In this document: piece after piece, positions 18,599 through 28,340 of the stretch
Numbering within the stretch: position 1 is the stretch's first letter
How the letters are laid out: each line of letters opens with the position of its first letter
NCBI GenBank assembly: GCA_035604455.1
Contig: DATNIM010000092.1
Coordinates: 1 to 28,389, forward strand
Direction: 5' to 3'
Source: AG25 sp035604455
GTDB lineage: Bacteria; Gemmatimonadota; Gemmatimonadetes; Gemmatimonadales; GWC2-71-9
Length of the DNA: 28,389 nucleotides
The notes under the pieces: model-generated
The model's database searches: none
What the model saw: the letters and a program-made list of their open reading frames with translations, nothing else
What the model was told of the DNA's origin: nothing
Translations under genes and position numbers: made by a program

Positions 18599-19459
18599 GT
18601 GACGCTAGCGCAGCACCTGCTCGCGGTGGCGCTCGTCCTGATCGACATCGCGGTCCGTGGGCTGCGCATCCGTCAGCTCTTGCCGGTGTCGCTCGGCCGC
18701 GCGATGGCGATCAACACTTCTGGCGACGCCCTCGCTGCGATCTCCCCCGCGCGCATGGGCGGGGAACCCGTGCGCTTCCTCGGCTTCCGGCGCGCGGGCG
18801 CGTCGGCTGGTGCCGTCCTGGCCGCCTTCGCGACCGAGGTGGGGGTCGACATCATCGTGCTCGGAGGGATGGCGGCGGCCGTCGGCGCGTGGGCCGCCCG
18901 AGGCGGAGCGTGGGCTGCGTTCCGGTCTGCCCACGGGCTGGGCCTCGCGTCGCTCGCCCTGGTGCTGCTTCTCGCGCTCGCCTGCCTCGCCCTGCTGTGG
19001 CGCGCCAGGCATCTGAAAGATCGGCTCGTCGCGACGCTACGCGACGCTTGGGACGCTATGCGCAGTCGGTCGTGGTCCACCCTCGGTGCGGTCGCGGGCC
19101 TCACGGTGGTGAGCGTGGCCGCGCGCACCGCGATCCTCCCGGTCCTTTTGGTCGGCGTGCCGGGTGTGAGCTGGGGGCCGGTGATCCCCGGGTCGTTCGC
19201 GCTCGTCTTCGGACAAGGCGTGCTGCCGATCCCGGGGGGTCTCGGGGCCGTGGACCTGGGATTTGCGCTAGGATTCTCGTCGCTTCTGAAAGGTGCGGCG
19301 CTCGCGCGCCTGCTCATCGTTTGGCGTTTCTACTCGCTCGTCCTGGGGGCGCTCGCCGGCGCCGTCCTGCTCGTCTGGGCCGCCTGGGCTAGGGTCCGCG
19401 AGCGGCTCGTGGAATCGCGACCCGTTGTTCCCACCCCACTGCTCGACACGACCGACTGA
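18599..19459 (+). CDS. UPF0104 / LPG-synthase transmembrane-region family protein
   Basis: 286 codons from GTG with GGAGG at 18590-18594, 10 bases after the PAP2 gene. About seven membrane helices. The motifs SPARMGGEPVRFLGFRRAGAS in the first half and PIPGGLGAVDLGFALGF in the second mark Pfam LPG_synthase_TM (the flippase-like half of MprF, without the aminoacyl-transferase domain). Solo members are often next to glycolipid genes and are thought to help move or modify lipids. A role as translocator for the lipid made by the preceding genes is inference. Last gene of the presumed operon; no clear terminator was seen in the 59 bases before sco1. Confidence 0.85.
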   Translation: MTLAQHLLAVALVLIDIAVRGLRIRQLLPVSLGRAMAINTSGDALAAISPARMGGEPVRFLGFRRAGASAGAVLAAFATEVGVDIIVLGGMAAAVGAWAARGGAWAAFRSAHGLGLASLALVLLLALACLALLWRARHLKDRLVATLRDAWDAMRSRSWSTLGAVAGLTVVSVAARTAILPVLLVGVPGVSWGPVIPGSFALVFGQGVLPIPGGLGAVDLGFALGFSSLLKGAALARLLIVWRFYSLVLGALAGAVLLVWAAWARVRERLVESRPVVPTPLLDTTD

Positions 19460-19518
19460 GTAGGGCGGGGCGGACGACGGTCTGCGCTCGCAGCTAGCCT
19501 CGCGTTACCTTACGCGTC

Positions 19519-20178
19519 ATGCGCCGATCTCGCGCCGTGCCAGGGCGGGGCATTCGCCCAGCTTTTGGGTTCCTCGGGCCTCTCATCGCTGCCGTATTCC
19601 TGTTCACCCTGGCCTGTGGCGGCCAGAGCGATGTAGCGGCGGGCGGTCTGCGCGGTGTCCCGGTCGTTCCTCCCGTGCCGGCGCCGGACTTCACCCTCAC
19701 GGCGACCGATGGGCGGCCCTTTCACCTGAAGCCCGAAGCAAACGGCAGGGTTGCGCTGCTGTTCTTCGGCTACACGCACTGCCCGGACGTCTGCCCGGTG
19801 CACATGGCCGCCATTGCCGCTGCGCTACACGCCGTGCCGTCCGACGTGGCACAGCGCGTCCGCGTGATCTTCGTGACCGTCGATCCCGCCCGGGACCAGC
19901 CGGCGCGGCTCAGGGCCTGGCTCGACAACTTCGATCCGTCGTTCGTGGGATTGCGCGGCGCGACAAGCGACGTCGACCGGATCCAGACCCTCCTGCACCT
20001 CGTGCCGGCCACGATCGAGACCACCGCCGACACGAATTACCGGGTGGGCCACGGTGCGGCCGTCATCGCGGTGATCGGCGACTCCGCTCGCGTCCTCTAT
20101 CCGTTCGGGACGCGGCAGGTCGATTGGCAACACGACCTGCCGAGACTCGTCGCCGCCATCCCCCAGACGACCTCGTGA
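19519..20178 (+). CDS. SCO1/SenC-family copper chaperone for cytochrome oxidase
   Basis: 219 codons. Hydrophobic N-terminus (residues ~15-33) ending FTLACGG: a possible lipobox with Cys33, though Thr at -3 is unusual, so it may simply be a membrane anchor. The thioredoxin-fold domain has the copper-binding CxxxC in GYTHCPDVCPVH (Cys88, Cys92) and the distal ligand His178 in YRVGHGAAV, plus the FVTVDPARDQP strand. All three Cu ligands are present, so it should deliver Cu to the CuA centre of subunit II or act as a thiol reductase. ctaG follows after 25 bases and is probably co-transcribed. No oxidase subunit genes are in the window. Confidence 0.92.
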   Translation: MRRSRAVPGRGIRPAFGFLGPLIAAVFLFTLACGGQSDVAAGGLRGVPVVPPVPAPDFTLTATDGRPFHLKPEANGRVALLFFGYTHCPDVCPVHMAAIAAALHAVPSDVAQRVRVIFVTVDPARDQPARLRAWLDNFDPSFVGLRGATSDVDRIQTLLHLVPATIETTADTNYRVGHGAAVIAVIGDSARVLYPFGTRQVDWQHDLPRLVAAIPQTTS

Positions 20179-20203
20179 CGGATACCAGGCGAGGGCCCGA
20201 CTA

Positions 20204-21046
20204 GTGCGGTGGTGGTGCTCCGCGCAGGGAGTGGCATGGACCTGGACGTGGCGTCCCTACCTCGGCGTGTGGGTCATGATCGCGGCGCTTGCCGTAGCGT
20301 ACGTGCGGACCTACCGCCAGGCGCCACCCGCGGTGTCGGCACTCGACCGGTGGCGTCCGCGGGCCGCCGCGGCGGGGATCGCGATCCTCTGGGTGCTGCT
20401 CGACTGGCCGGTGGGGGCCCTCGGTGCGGGATACCTGGAAAGCGTTCACATGGAGCAGTACTTGGGGCTTGCATTCCTCGTGCCCCCGCTGCTCGTGCTC
20501 GGACTACCGGTGGGGTGGGAGGCCCGAGCGCCCGCATGGATCCGGCCGGCGATGCGTTTTGCGCAGCCGCTCCGGGCGATCGTGCTGTTTACGGTCGTCA
20601 CGTTCGTGACGCACATCCCCGTGGTCGTCGACGCGCTGATGGTGACGCAGCTCGGATCCTTCGCACTCGACGTCGCGTGGCTCGTCACCGGCATCTGGTT
20701 CTGGTGGCCGGTCATCCGGCCGGCCGAACCCCACCGACTCGGGCCCGCGGCGCGCTTGGGGTACACGATGGCGGGCGCCACGGCCCATATGGGTGTCGGG
20801 ATGTTCCTCGCGCTCGCTCCGTTTCCTTTATACAGCGTGTACGAGCTCGCGCCGCCCATGGCGGGGACCGATGCGCTGGAAGATCAGCAGCGCGCGGGCG
20901 GGCTCATGATGCTCGGCGATGTGATGGTCGGGCTCACCGCGGCCGGGGTGCTCCTCTACGTCTGGCAGCGCGAGGAGGCGAAACGCCTCAGCGCCGGGAG
21001 CACGACGGGCCCGGCCGCGGGAGACGAAGGCACAGGGCGCACCTAA
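20204..21046 (+). CDS. ctaG: Cytochrome c oxidase assembly factor CtaG (caa3 type)
   Basis: 280 codons from GTG, GAGGG 8 nt upstream. Polytopic inner-membrane protein with the features of the Bacillus-type CtaG family: Trp-rich N-terminus (WTWTWRPYLGVW), DWPVGALGAGYLESVHMEQYLGL, the loop LGLPVGWEARAP, THIPVVVDALM, and the later AHMGVGMFLALAP and DQQRAGGLMMLGD segments. The conserved His and Asp residues on helices are consistent with copper handling for CuB insertion. It works in the same pathway as the SCO1 protein upstream. The C-terminal ~25 residues are low-complexity polar. An apparent non-coding RNA on the opposite strand ends 5 bases after the stop. Confidence 0.9.
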   Translation: MRWWCSAQGVAWTWTWRPYLGVWVMIAALAVAYVRTYRQAPPAVSALDRWRPRAAAAGIAILWVLLDWPVGALGAGYLESVHMEQYLGLAFLVPPLLVLGLPVGWEARAPAWIRPAMRFAQPLRAIVLFTVVTFVTHIPVVVDALMVTQLGSFALDVAWLVTGIWFWWPVIRPAEPHRLGPAARLGYTMAGATAHMGVGMFLALAPFPLYSVYELAPPMAGTDALEDQQRAGGLMMLGDVMVGLTAAGVLLYVWQREEAKRLSAGSTTGPAAGDEGTGRT

Positions 21047-21050
21047 GGGG

Positions 21051-21156
21051 AAAAATTGCCTGCGGGGTCCGAGCCACCGCCCGGTGTCGCGGGGCAAGAG
21101 GGGGAGCCACGCAACCATGCCGAAGCGGTCAGCGTCTTGGCTGGCCCCGCAGGCAC
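21051..21156 (-). ncRNA. Candidate sigma-54-dependent small RNA, ~106 nt
   Basis: On the minus strand an RNA starting at 21156 (predicted +1 of the sigma-54 promoter) would begin with TGCCTGCGGGG (21155-21145) pairing perfectly, 11 bp, with CCCCGCAGGCA (21067-21057), extendable by a G-U and a G-C pair inwards. Directly after the closing strand comes ATTTTT, a U5 tract as in intrinsic terminators. Inside are a hairpin AGCC...ACGC...GC-TTCG-GC...GCGT...GGCT with a cUUCGg tetraloop (extra-stable only on this strand), and a small CACC-GGGC-GGTG hairpin. No convincing ORF is present on either strand. I do not recognise a known RNA family. It could also be the 3' end of the upstream receiver-gene transcript. 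Confidence 0.5.
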
Positions 21157-21167
21157 GGGCGTAACGG

Positions 21168-21183
21168 GCAAGTTTGGTGCCAA
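21168..21183 (-). promoter_or_regulatory. Sigma-54 (RpoN) -24/-12 promoter
   Basis: Minus strand TTGGCACCAAACTTGC. It has the invariant GG (21181-21180) and GC (21169-21168) separated by exactly 10 bases, inside the consensus YTGGCACG-N4-TTGCW with two mismatches (C for G after CAC, C for W at the end). Counting from -12 puts +1 at about 21156, one base before the small RNA's closing stem. No other gene lies downstream in a sensible position on this strand. Confidence 0.55.
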
Positions 21184-21242
21184 TCCTACGAGCCTGCAGC
21201 CGCGCTCACCGACGCCTGCGCGTTCGTCGCCTCGCTGCAACA

Positions 21243-21258
21243 GTCACGTTTCGTTGAC
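21243..21258 (-). promoter_or_regulatory. Possible enhancer-type inverted repeat upstream of the sigma-54 promoter
   Basis: GTCACG-TTT-CGTTGAC: inverted arms GTCA-CG / CG-TGAC with one extra base in one arm. It lies at about -87 to -102 relative to the predicted start at 21156, the usual distance for sites bound by sigma-54 activators. It is between the receiver-gene stop and the promoter. Confidence 0.35.
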
Positions 21259-21266
21259 GCCGCGCC

Positions 21267-21817
21267 TCAGGTGCCGAGGACGGGCTTCAGGTATTTGTCG
21301 TAGCAGTCGGGGCAGACGCCGTGCGTGAACTGCGCGCTCGAGCGGGCCTCGACGTAGAGCTCGAGCGACGTCCAGCGGCCCCCTTCCTCGCGCAGGCGCC
21401 GGCAGTACGAACAAATCGGGAGCAATCCCTCCAGGGCGAACAGCTCGGCGCGCAGGCCGAGAATGCGCTCGGCGACCTTGAGGCGCGCCACGAGCTCCTC
21501 GGGGTCGATGGGCTTCGAGATGAAGTCGTCTACCCCAGCCTGCATCGCTTCCAGAAAGTTGCCCTTGCCAGACCGAATGGTCTCGAGGACGAAGTAGGTG
21601 TAGGGGCCTGGCGTGTGGTTTCGGATACGGCGGCACAGCTCGAGGCCATCCATTTCGGGCATCAGCCAATCGGCGACGATGACGCGGTCGCGCGTGACCA
21701 CCCACCGCTCCCACGCCTCCAGCCCGTTCGCCACCGGAATGACCTCGTGACCCGCGGCGATCATCAGCGCGCGGAGCGTCTCGCGGGAGGCCGCTTCGTC
21801 TTCGGCGAGCAGGATTT

Positions 21818-21821
<4 letters not shown>
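21267..21821 (-). CDS. Response regulator receiver with C-terminal Cys (CxxC...CxxC) motif
   Basis: 184 codons, ATG overlapping the hybrid-kinase stop by 4 bases. Residues 1-120 are a CheY-like receiver: acidic pocket EDE (7-9), phospho-acceptor Asp51 in VIVADWLMPEMDG, and Lys in FISKPIDPEEL. In place of a DNA-binding domain, a ~25-residue helix leads into LLPICSYCRRLREEGG ... FTHGVCPDCYDKYLKP, with four cysteines as two CxxC pairs. This segment recurs at the C-termini of PAS, receiver and GGDEF proteins; a metal- or redox-binding role is plausible but unproven. As the last gene of the phosphorelay operon it may be the output partner of the Hpt domain. Confidence 0.9.
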
Positions 21822-24465
<2,644 letters not shown>

Positions 24466-24469
<4 letters not shown>

Positions 24470-24846
24470 GCCGCGCCCCCCTGGGGAGGCCGGACCAGCC
24501 GGTCGAGCGCTTGGCAGAGCACGTCAGGTGTCACGGGCTTCAAGAGGATGTCGGCGGCCCCGAGGTCCCGAACGCGCTTCAGCAGCGAAGAGTCGCGAAG
24601 GGCGGTGAGCACGAGGACCGGCATCATGCTGGTCCTCGTGTTCGCCTTGAGGCGCTGCAGCACGAACTCACCGCTGCCCGCAGGCATGCCGATGTCGAGA
24701 ATCATGACGTCAGGGAGCGTGCGGGTGGCAAGCATCACGGCTTGGGCGGCGTCCTGCGCGGCCGTGACCTTGTGGCCCGCCCCGGTGAGCACCCCTGAGA
24801 GCCACTGGACCGTGACCCGATCGTCGTCCGCAACGAGGACATTCAT
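24466..24846 (-). CDS. Stand-alone response regulator receiver (CheY-like)
   Basis: 126 codons, a receiver domain and nothing else. Acidic cluster DDD (7-9), phospho-acceptor Asp51 (VMILDIGMPAGSG), conserved Thr/Ser in LVLTALRDSS and Lys in ADILLKPVTPD. First gene of the minus-strand phosphorelay operon, overlapping the hybrid kinase by 4 bases. With no output domain it may act by protein contact or as a phosphate shuttle or sink. The promoter predicted at 24857-24886 would start transcription only a few bases before the ATG. Confidence 0.92.
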
Positions 24847-24856
24847 ATGTGGGCCC

Positions 24857-24886
24857 AGTATTTGCCGGTGCGGCCCTTCTTGTCAA
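24857..24886 (-). promoter_or_regulatory. Promoter of the phosphorelay operon
   Basis: Minus strand -35 TTGACA (24886-24881, perfect), 18-nt spacer, -10 AATACT (24862-24857, 4 of 6). Predicted +1 near 24850 leaves only about 4 nt before the ATG at 24846, so the mRNA would be leaderless or nearly so; no Shine-Dalgarno fits in that space. Confidence 0.5.
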
Positions 24887-24923
24887 CGCTTGATGGTCCA
24901 AGGACCTAGAACGCTGGTCTGTG

Positions 24924-24938
24924 GGAGCCCAGGGCTCC
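24924..24938. promoter_or_regulatory. Palindrome GGAGCCC-A-GGGCTCC in divergent region
   Basis: 7-bp perfect arms around a single base, between the two divergent signalling operons. Its centre is 34 bp from that of a second palindrome at 24958-24972. Possible operator; no regulator family assigned. Confidence 0.4.
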
Positions 24939-24957
24939 TGTCAGCCCCGGCTGCCCC

Positions 24958-24972
24958 TGTGCATATTGCACA
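24958..24972. promoter_or_regulatory. Palindrome TGTGCA-TAT-TGCACA in divergent region
   Basis: 6-bp perfect arms around TAT, 81 bases before the start of the soluble hybrid kinase. The outer TGTG/CACA resembles CRP/FNR-type half-sites but the total spacing is one base shorter than a CRP site. The AT-rich core could also contain part of a -10 element for the rightward gene. Confidence 0.4.
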
Positions 24973-25052
24973 CCCGCCGCCGAGCCACGAGGGCCGATGT
25001 ACCCGGACATGCGTGCAGTACCCCAGCGTTGTCGGCTCGCAGGAACCCTGTC

Positions 25053-27173
25053 ATGACTCGGCCACGGCCAGGACGCGGAGCCGGCCGGCCCACTCGCGGC
25101 GCGCCCGCCCGGGAGCGGGCGGAGCAGATTCAGCTTGCCACCTACCGGATCTCTGAGGCCGCCCACACCGTCCCGACACTGCAGGAGCTGTTTCGGGCCA
25201 TCCATGGCATCGTGGGCGAGCTCATGCCGGCCACCAACTTCTACATCGCGCTCCACGACCCCGCGCGGGACGTCATCAGCTTCCCGTATTTCGTCGACGA
25301 TTACGATCCGCCCCAGCCGCCCAAGCGGCCCGCCCGCGGTCTCACGGAATATGTCCTGCGGACCGGTGTCTCGTTGCTCGCCGACGAGGAGATCCACCGG
25401 GAGCTCGAGCGCCGGGGTGAGGCCGATCTGATCGGCGCTCCGTCAATTCAGTGGCTCGGTGTGCCGCTCAAGAGTGCCGGTGCCACTTTCGGCGTGCTCG
25501 CCATCCAGACCTATACGGCCGGTGTGCGGTACGCCCAGGCCGAGAAGCGGGTGCTCGAGTTCGTCTCGACCCAGATCGCCATGGCCATCGAGCGCAAGCA
25601 GGCCGAGGTGGCGTTGCGGGAAAGCGAGGCGCGCCTCGCCCGCGCGCAAGAAGCCGCCCACCTGGGGAGCTGGGAGCTCGACCTCACCAATCTCGACGAC
25701 GTCCACCAGAACCCCCTGTGGTGGTCGGACGAGGTCTACCGGATCTTCGGCTACGTCCCGGGAGCGGTGCCGGTCTCAACCGAGCTCCTCTTCCGCGCCG
25801 TGCCGTCCGAGGACGGCGAGCGGATCCGGCAGGCCATCGCCCGCGCCGTCGCCGAGGGCGTGCCCTACGACATTCGCCACCGGGTGCTGCGGCCAGACGG
25901 CACCGATCGGATCGTCGAGGAGCGCTCGACGCTGGTTCGCGACGCCTCGGGCCGGCCCGTGCGGATGGTCGGAACCGTGCTCGATGTGACCGAACGCCAG
26001 CGGCTGGAAGAGCAGTTCCTCCAATCGCAGAAGATGGAAGCGGTGGGCCGCCTCGCGGGCGGTGTCGCGCACGATTTCAACAACCTGCTCACCGCCATCA
26101 TCGGGTCCGCGGATCTCCTGCGGGAGCGCCTCGGGGCAGATCACCCCGAACGGATGGAGGCGGAGGAGATCCGGCAGGCCGCGATGCGCGCCGCCGACCT
26201 CACGCGCCAACTCCTCGCGTTCAGCCGGCAGCAAGTGCTGTCGCTCCGCGTGCTCGACCTGAACACCATCGTCCTCGGCATGGACAAGATCCTCCATCGG
26301 GTGATCGGGGAGGACATCGAGTTCCGCACGCTGCTCGCCCAGGACCTGGATCCGGTCCAGGCCGATCCGGGGCAGCTGGAGCAGGTCCTCATGAACCTCG
26401 CCGTCAACGCTCGGGACGCGATGCCGCGCGGGGGCAAGCTCACGATCGAGACCACGAACGCCACCTGCGACGCCGGGTACGCCGACGCGCACGCCCCGAT
26501 CACACCCGGCCGCTACGTGGTCCTCGCCGTGACCGACACGGGCACGGGCATGGACGAGCGCACCAAGGCCCACGTCTTCGAGCCGTTCTTCACGACCAAG
26601 GGGAAGGGCAAAGGTACGGGACTCGGGCTCTCCACGGTCTACGGGATCGTGAAGCAGTTCGGCGGGTTCGTGTGGGTCTACAGCGAACCCGGCCACGGGT
26701 CGGTGTTCAAGATTTACCTGCCGCGCGTCGACGGGCCGCCCGCCGCGGCGCACCGCGAGCCGTGGGCGGCCGTGGCGCCACGCGGTGTCGAGACCGTGCT
26801 CGTCGTCGAGGACCAGGCCGAAGTGCGGCGACTTTCACAGAAGGTCCTTGAGGGCCGCGGATACCGGGTGCTCGTCGCCGATCACGGGACGGATGCGCTC
26901 CGCCTCGCCCAGGCGTACGGCGGCCCGATCGATATCCTCGTGACCGACGTGGTGATGCCCGGGATGAGCGGTCGCGAGGTCGGCTTGGCGCTCACGGCCC
27001 GCCGGCCCGGGCTCAAGGTGCTCTATGTTTCGGGGTATGCGGACCAGTCGATCGTTCACCACGGCGTCCTCGAGCCGGGTCTCGCGTTCCTGCAAAAGCC
27101 GTTCACCGCGGACGCTCTCGCCCGCAAAGTCCGCGAAGTGCTGGACACCACGCCAGCCTCGGCCAGCGCCTAA
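25053..27173 (+). CDS. Soluble hybrid histidine kinase (GAF-PAS-HisKA-HATPase-REC)
   Basis: 706 codons from the ATG at 25053, which has AGGA 8 nt upstream; an earlier in-frame start lacks a ribosome site and adds a sequence with no domain. Order: basic N-terminus, GAF (~20-180; FYIALHDPARDVISFPYFVDD, GVPLKSAGATFGVLAIQ), PAS/PAC (~195-320; AHLGSWELDL, WWSDEVYRIFGYVPG, GTVLDVTERQ), HisKA with His340 (GGVAHDFNNLLTAI), HATPase (NLAVNARDAMP, DTGTGMDE, GKGTGLGLSTVYGIVKQFGG) and a receiver with Asp632 (ILVTDVVMPGMSG). AHDFNN is typical of the NtrB-like HPK4 group. No membrane segment, so it is cytoplasmic. The GAF ligand is unknown. Divergent from the phosphorelay operon. Confidence 0.95.
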   Translation: MTRPRPGRGAGRPTRGAPARERAEQIQLATYRISEAAHTVPTLQELFRAIHGIVGELMPATNFYIALHDPARDVISFPYFVDDYDPPQPPKRPARGLTEYVLRTGVSLLADEEIHRELERRGEADLIGAPSIQWLGVPLKSAGATFGVLAIQTYTAGVRYAQAEKRVLEFVSTQIAMAIERKQAEVALRESEARLARAQEAAHLGSWELDLTNLDDVHQNPLWWSDEVYRIFGYVPGAVPVSTELLFRAVPSEDGERIRQAIARAVAEGVPYDIRHRVLRPDGTDRIVEERSTLVRDASGRPVRMVGTVLDVTERQRLEEQFLQSQKMEAVGRLAGGVAHDFNNLLTAIIGSADLLRERLGADHPERMEAEEIRQAAMRAADLTRQLLAFSRQQVLSLRVLDLNTIVLGMDKILHRVIGEDIEFRTLLAQDLDPVQADPGQLEQVLMNLAVNARDAMPRGGKLTIETTNATCDAGYADAHAPITPGRYVVLAVTDTGTGMDERTKAHVFEPFFTTKGKGKGTGLGLSTVYGIVKQFGGFVWVYSEPGHGSVFKIYLPRVDGPPAAAHREPWAAVAPRGVETVLVVEDQAEVRRLSQKVLEGRGYRVLVADHGTDALRLAQAYGGPIDILVTDVVMPGMSGREVGLALTARRPGLKVLYVSGYADQSIVHHGVLEPGLAFLQKPFTADALARKVREVLDTTPASASA

Positions 27174-27190
27174 AGCGACCTGAACGCGAC

Positions 27191-27216
27191 AGCCCGCCCC
27201 AACATCGGAGCGGGCT
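27191..27216 (+). terminator. Hairpin after the soluble hybrid kinase
   Basis: AGCCCGC-C-CC / GG-A-GCGGGCT with loop AACATC: 7 bp plus 2 bp past a mismatch, 18 bases after the stop. No U tract follows (GCGCGCTTCC), so termination is plausible by position rather than by classic sequence. It could serve both this gene and the convergent lipoprotein gene. Confidence 0.45.
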
Positions 27217-27234
27217 GCGCGCTTCCTCGATCTT

Positions 27235-27260
27235 CAGGACTTCGTCGTCAGGACTTCGTC
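27235..27260. repeat. Tandem 12-bp duplication over the lipoprotein stop codon
   Basis: CAGGACTTCGTC occurs at 27235-27246 and 27249-27260, a 14-base period. On the minus strand the upstream copy encodes the end of the lipoprotein including its TGA and the second copy lies just after. Looks like a recent slippage duplication. Confidence 0.7.
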
Positions 27261-28153
27261 ACCGTGTAGGTCCCACACGCCGTGAATTGAACGGCGATGG
27301 TCGAAGTCTGTCCGCCCTTCGTGACAACCGCCGTCAGCGTCCCCGCGTCGAACCGGGGAGCGGTCGTGCATGTCGCGTTGTAGTGGAGGTCCGGGTTCGT
27401 CATCACCGTCAACGCGTACGTGTGCGCCCCGCGCGTCCAGGACGACGTCCCGCTGATGTTCCAGAGCCCGCTCGGCAGCGGCTGGTCCGCCTGGATCGAG
27501 CCCGCCGTGTCCGCCGTGAAGGTCGACGCCCAGGTCTTCACATGGGTCGCGGTGCTTCCGTCGCGGAACACGTAAGCCGTCGTGAAGTTGGTCTCGCTCT
27601 GGTGCAGGGTTGTGGTGTCGCGATTGGACATCCGCGTCCCGTTCCGCGTCTCGGACGAGGACTTGCCCGAGATCGTGAAGCCGCGTTCGAGCCGCACGTT
27701 CGTGAAGATGCGCTCCACGGCGTGATCATAGACCGTGGGCGTCGGGTCGAGCAGATCGATCGTCCCGGTCAGGGAATCGGTCTCGAGCGGCCAGGACAAG
27801 ACGCAGTCGAACGTGAAGCGTACCGAATCAGGAACCCCGTCCTTGTCGGTGTCCGTCGGCGACGCCGGACTACGCGTCGGCGTGCAGAGCCGGCTCGGCG
27901 CCACGGCCGCCACCCCGATGACCGGCGTGTATTGGGCGATGAGCCCCGCGCTCGACGCCCCCGACGTCGTGGACGTCGAGATCTCGTCGTCGGCATCGTA
28001 GCCGAGCTCTTCGCTCATCGTATCCGCCTGCTGCTGTGTGAGGAGTGAGGATGCCGGCCCCGAGTTGTTGTTCGAGCAGCCCGTTGCGCCCAGCGCCAAG
28101 ATGGTGGCGCCGGTGAGCAACCGGAGCAGCGCGCCGCGCTTCAGATGACGCAT
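27248..28153 (-). CDS. Predicted lipoprotein of unknown function
   Basis: 301 codons. N-terminal MRHLKRG, hydrophobic core and lipobox GATGC with Cys26 as the lipidated residue, followed by an Asn/Ser spacer. A short acidic segment DTDKDGVPDS (about residues 100-109) resembles a thrombospondin-type-3 or dockerin-like Ca2+-binding loop. The rest is Thr/Ser-rich with alternating strands, suggesting a beta-sandwich, with a Cys pair near the end (YNATCTTAP ... FTACGTYTV). I do not recognise the family. A GGGGGG-containing stretch precedes the ATG. It converges on the hybrid kinase at 27173. Confidence 0.75.
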   Translation of the reverse strand: MRHLKRGALLRLLTGATILALGATGCSNNNSGPASSLLTQQQADTMSEELGYDADDEISTSTTSGASSAGLIAQYTPVIGVAAVAPSRLCTPTRSPASPTDTDKDGVPDSVRFTFDCVLSWPLETDSLTGTIDLLDPTPTVYDHAVERIFTNVRLERGFTISGKSSSETRNGTRMSNRDTTTLHQSETNFTTAYVFRDGSTATHVKTWASTFTADTAGSIQADQPLPSGLWNISGTSSWTRGAHTYALTVMTNPDLHYNATCTTAPRFDAGTLTAVVTKGGQTSTIAVQFTACGTYTVTKS

Positions 28154-28340
28154 GGGAAACCCCCCGCTGGTGAAAGTGATCGCGAACCGCTTCGGGGGCT
28201 TGGACGGGCGTTCGAAATCGATGTTAGCAGCGTGCGCCAGATCACCAAACTCGGGGCAACGCGCGCGACCGGACGGATTGTGCGCGCCATCACACCCGCG
28301 TCGGGCAGAGACTCGGGCGCGCAGCCTTTCTTCTATCTTT

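Noticed and set aside
21160..21215. Plus-strand GGTGCCAATCC resembling a cobalamin or SAM riboswitch box
   Set aside because: The remaining conserved boxes of either riboswitch are absent and no plus-strand gene follows for almost 4 kb. The same bases are better explained as a sigma-54 promoter on the minus strand.
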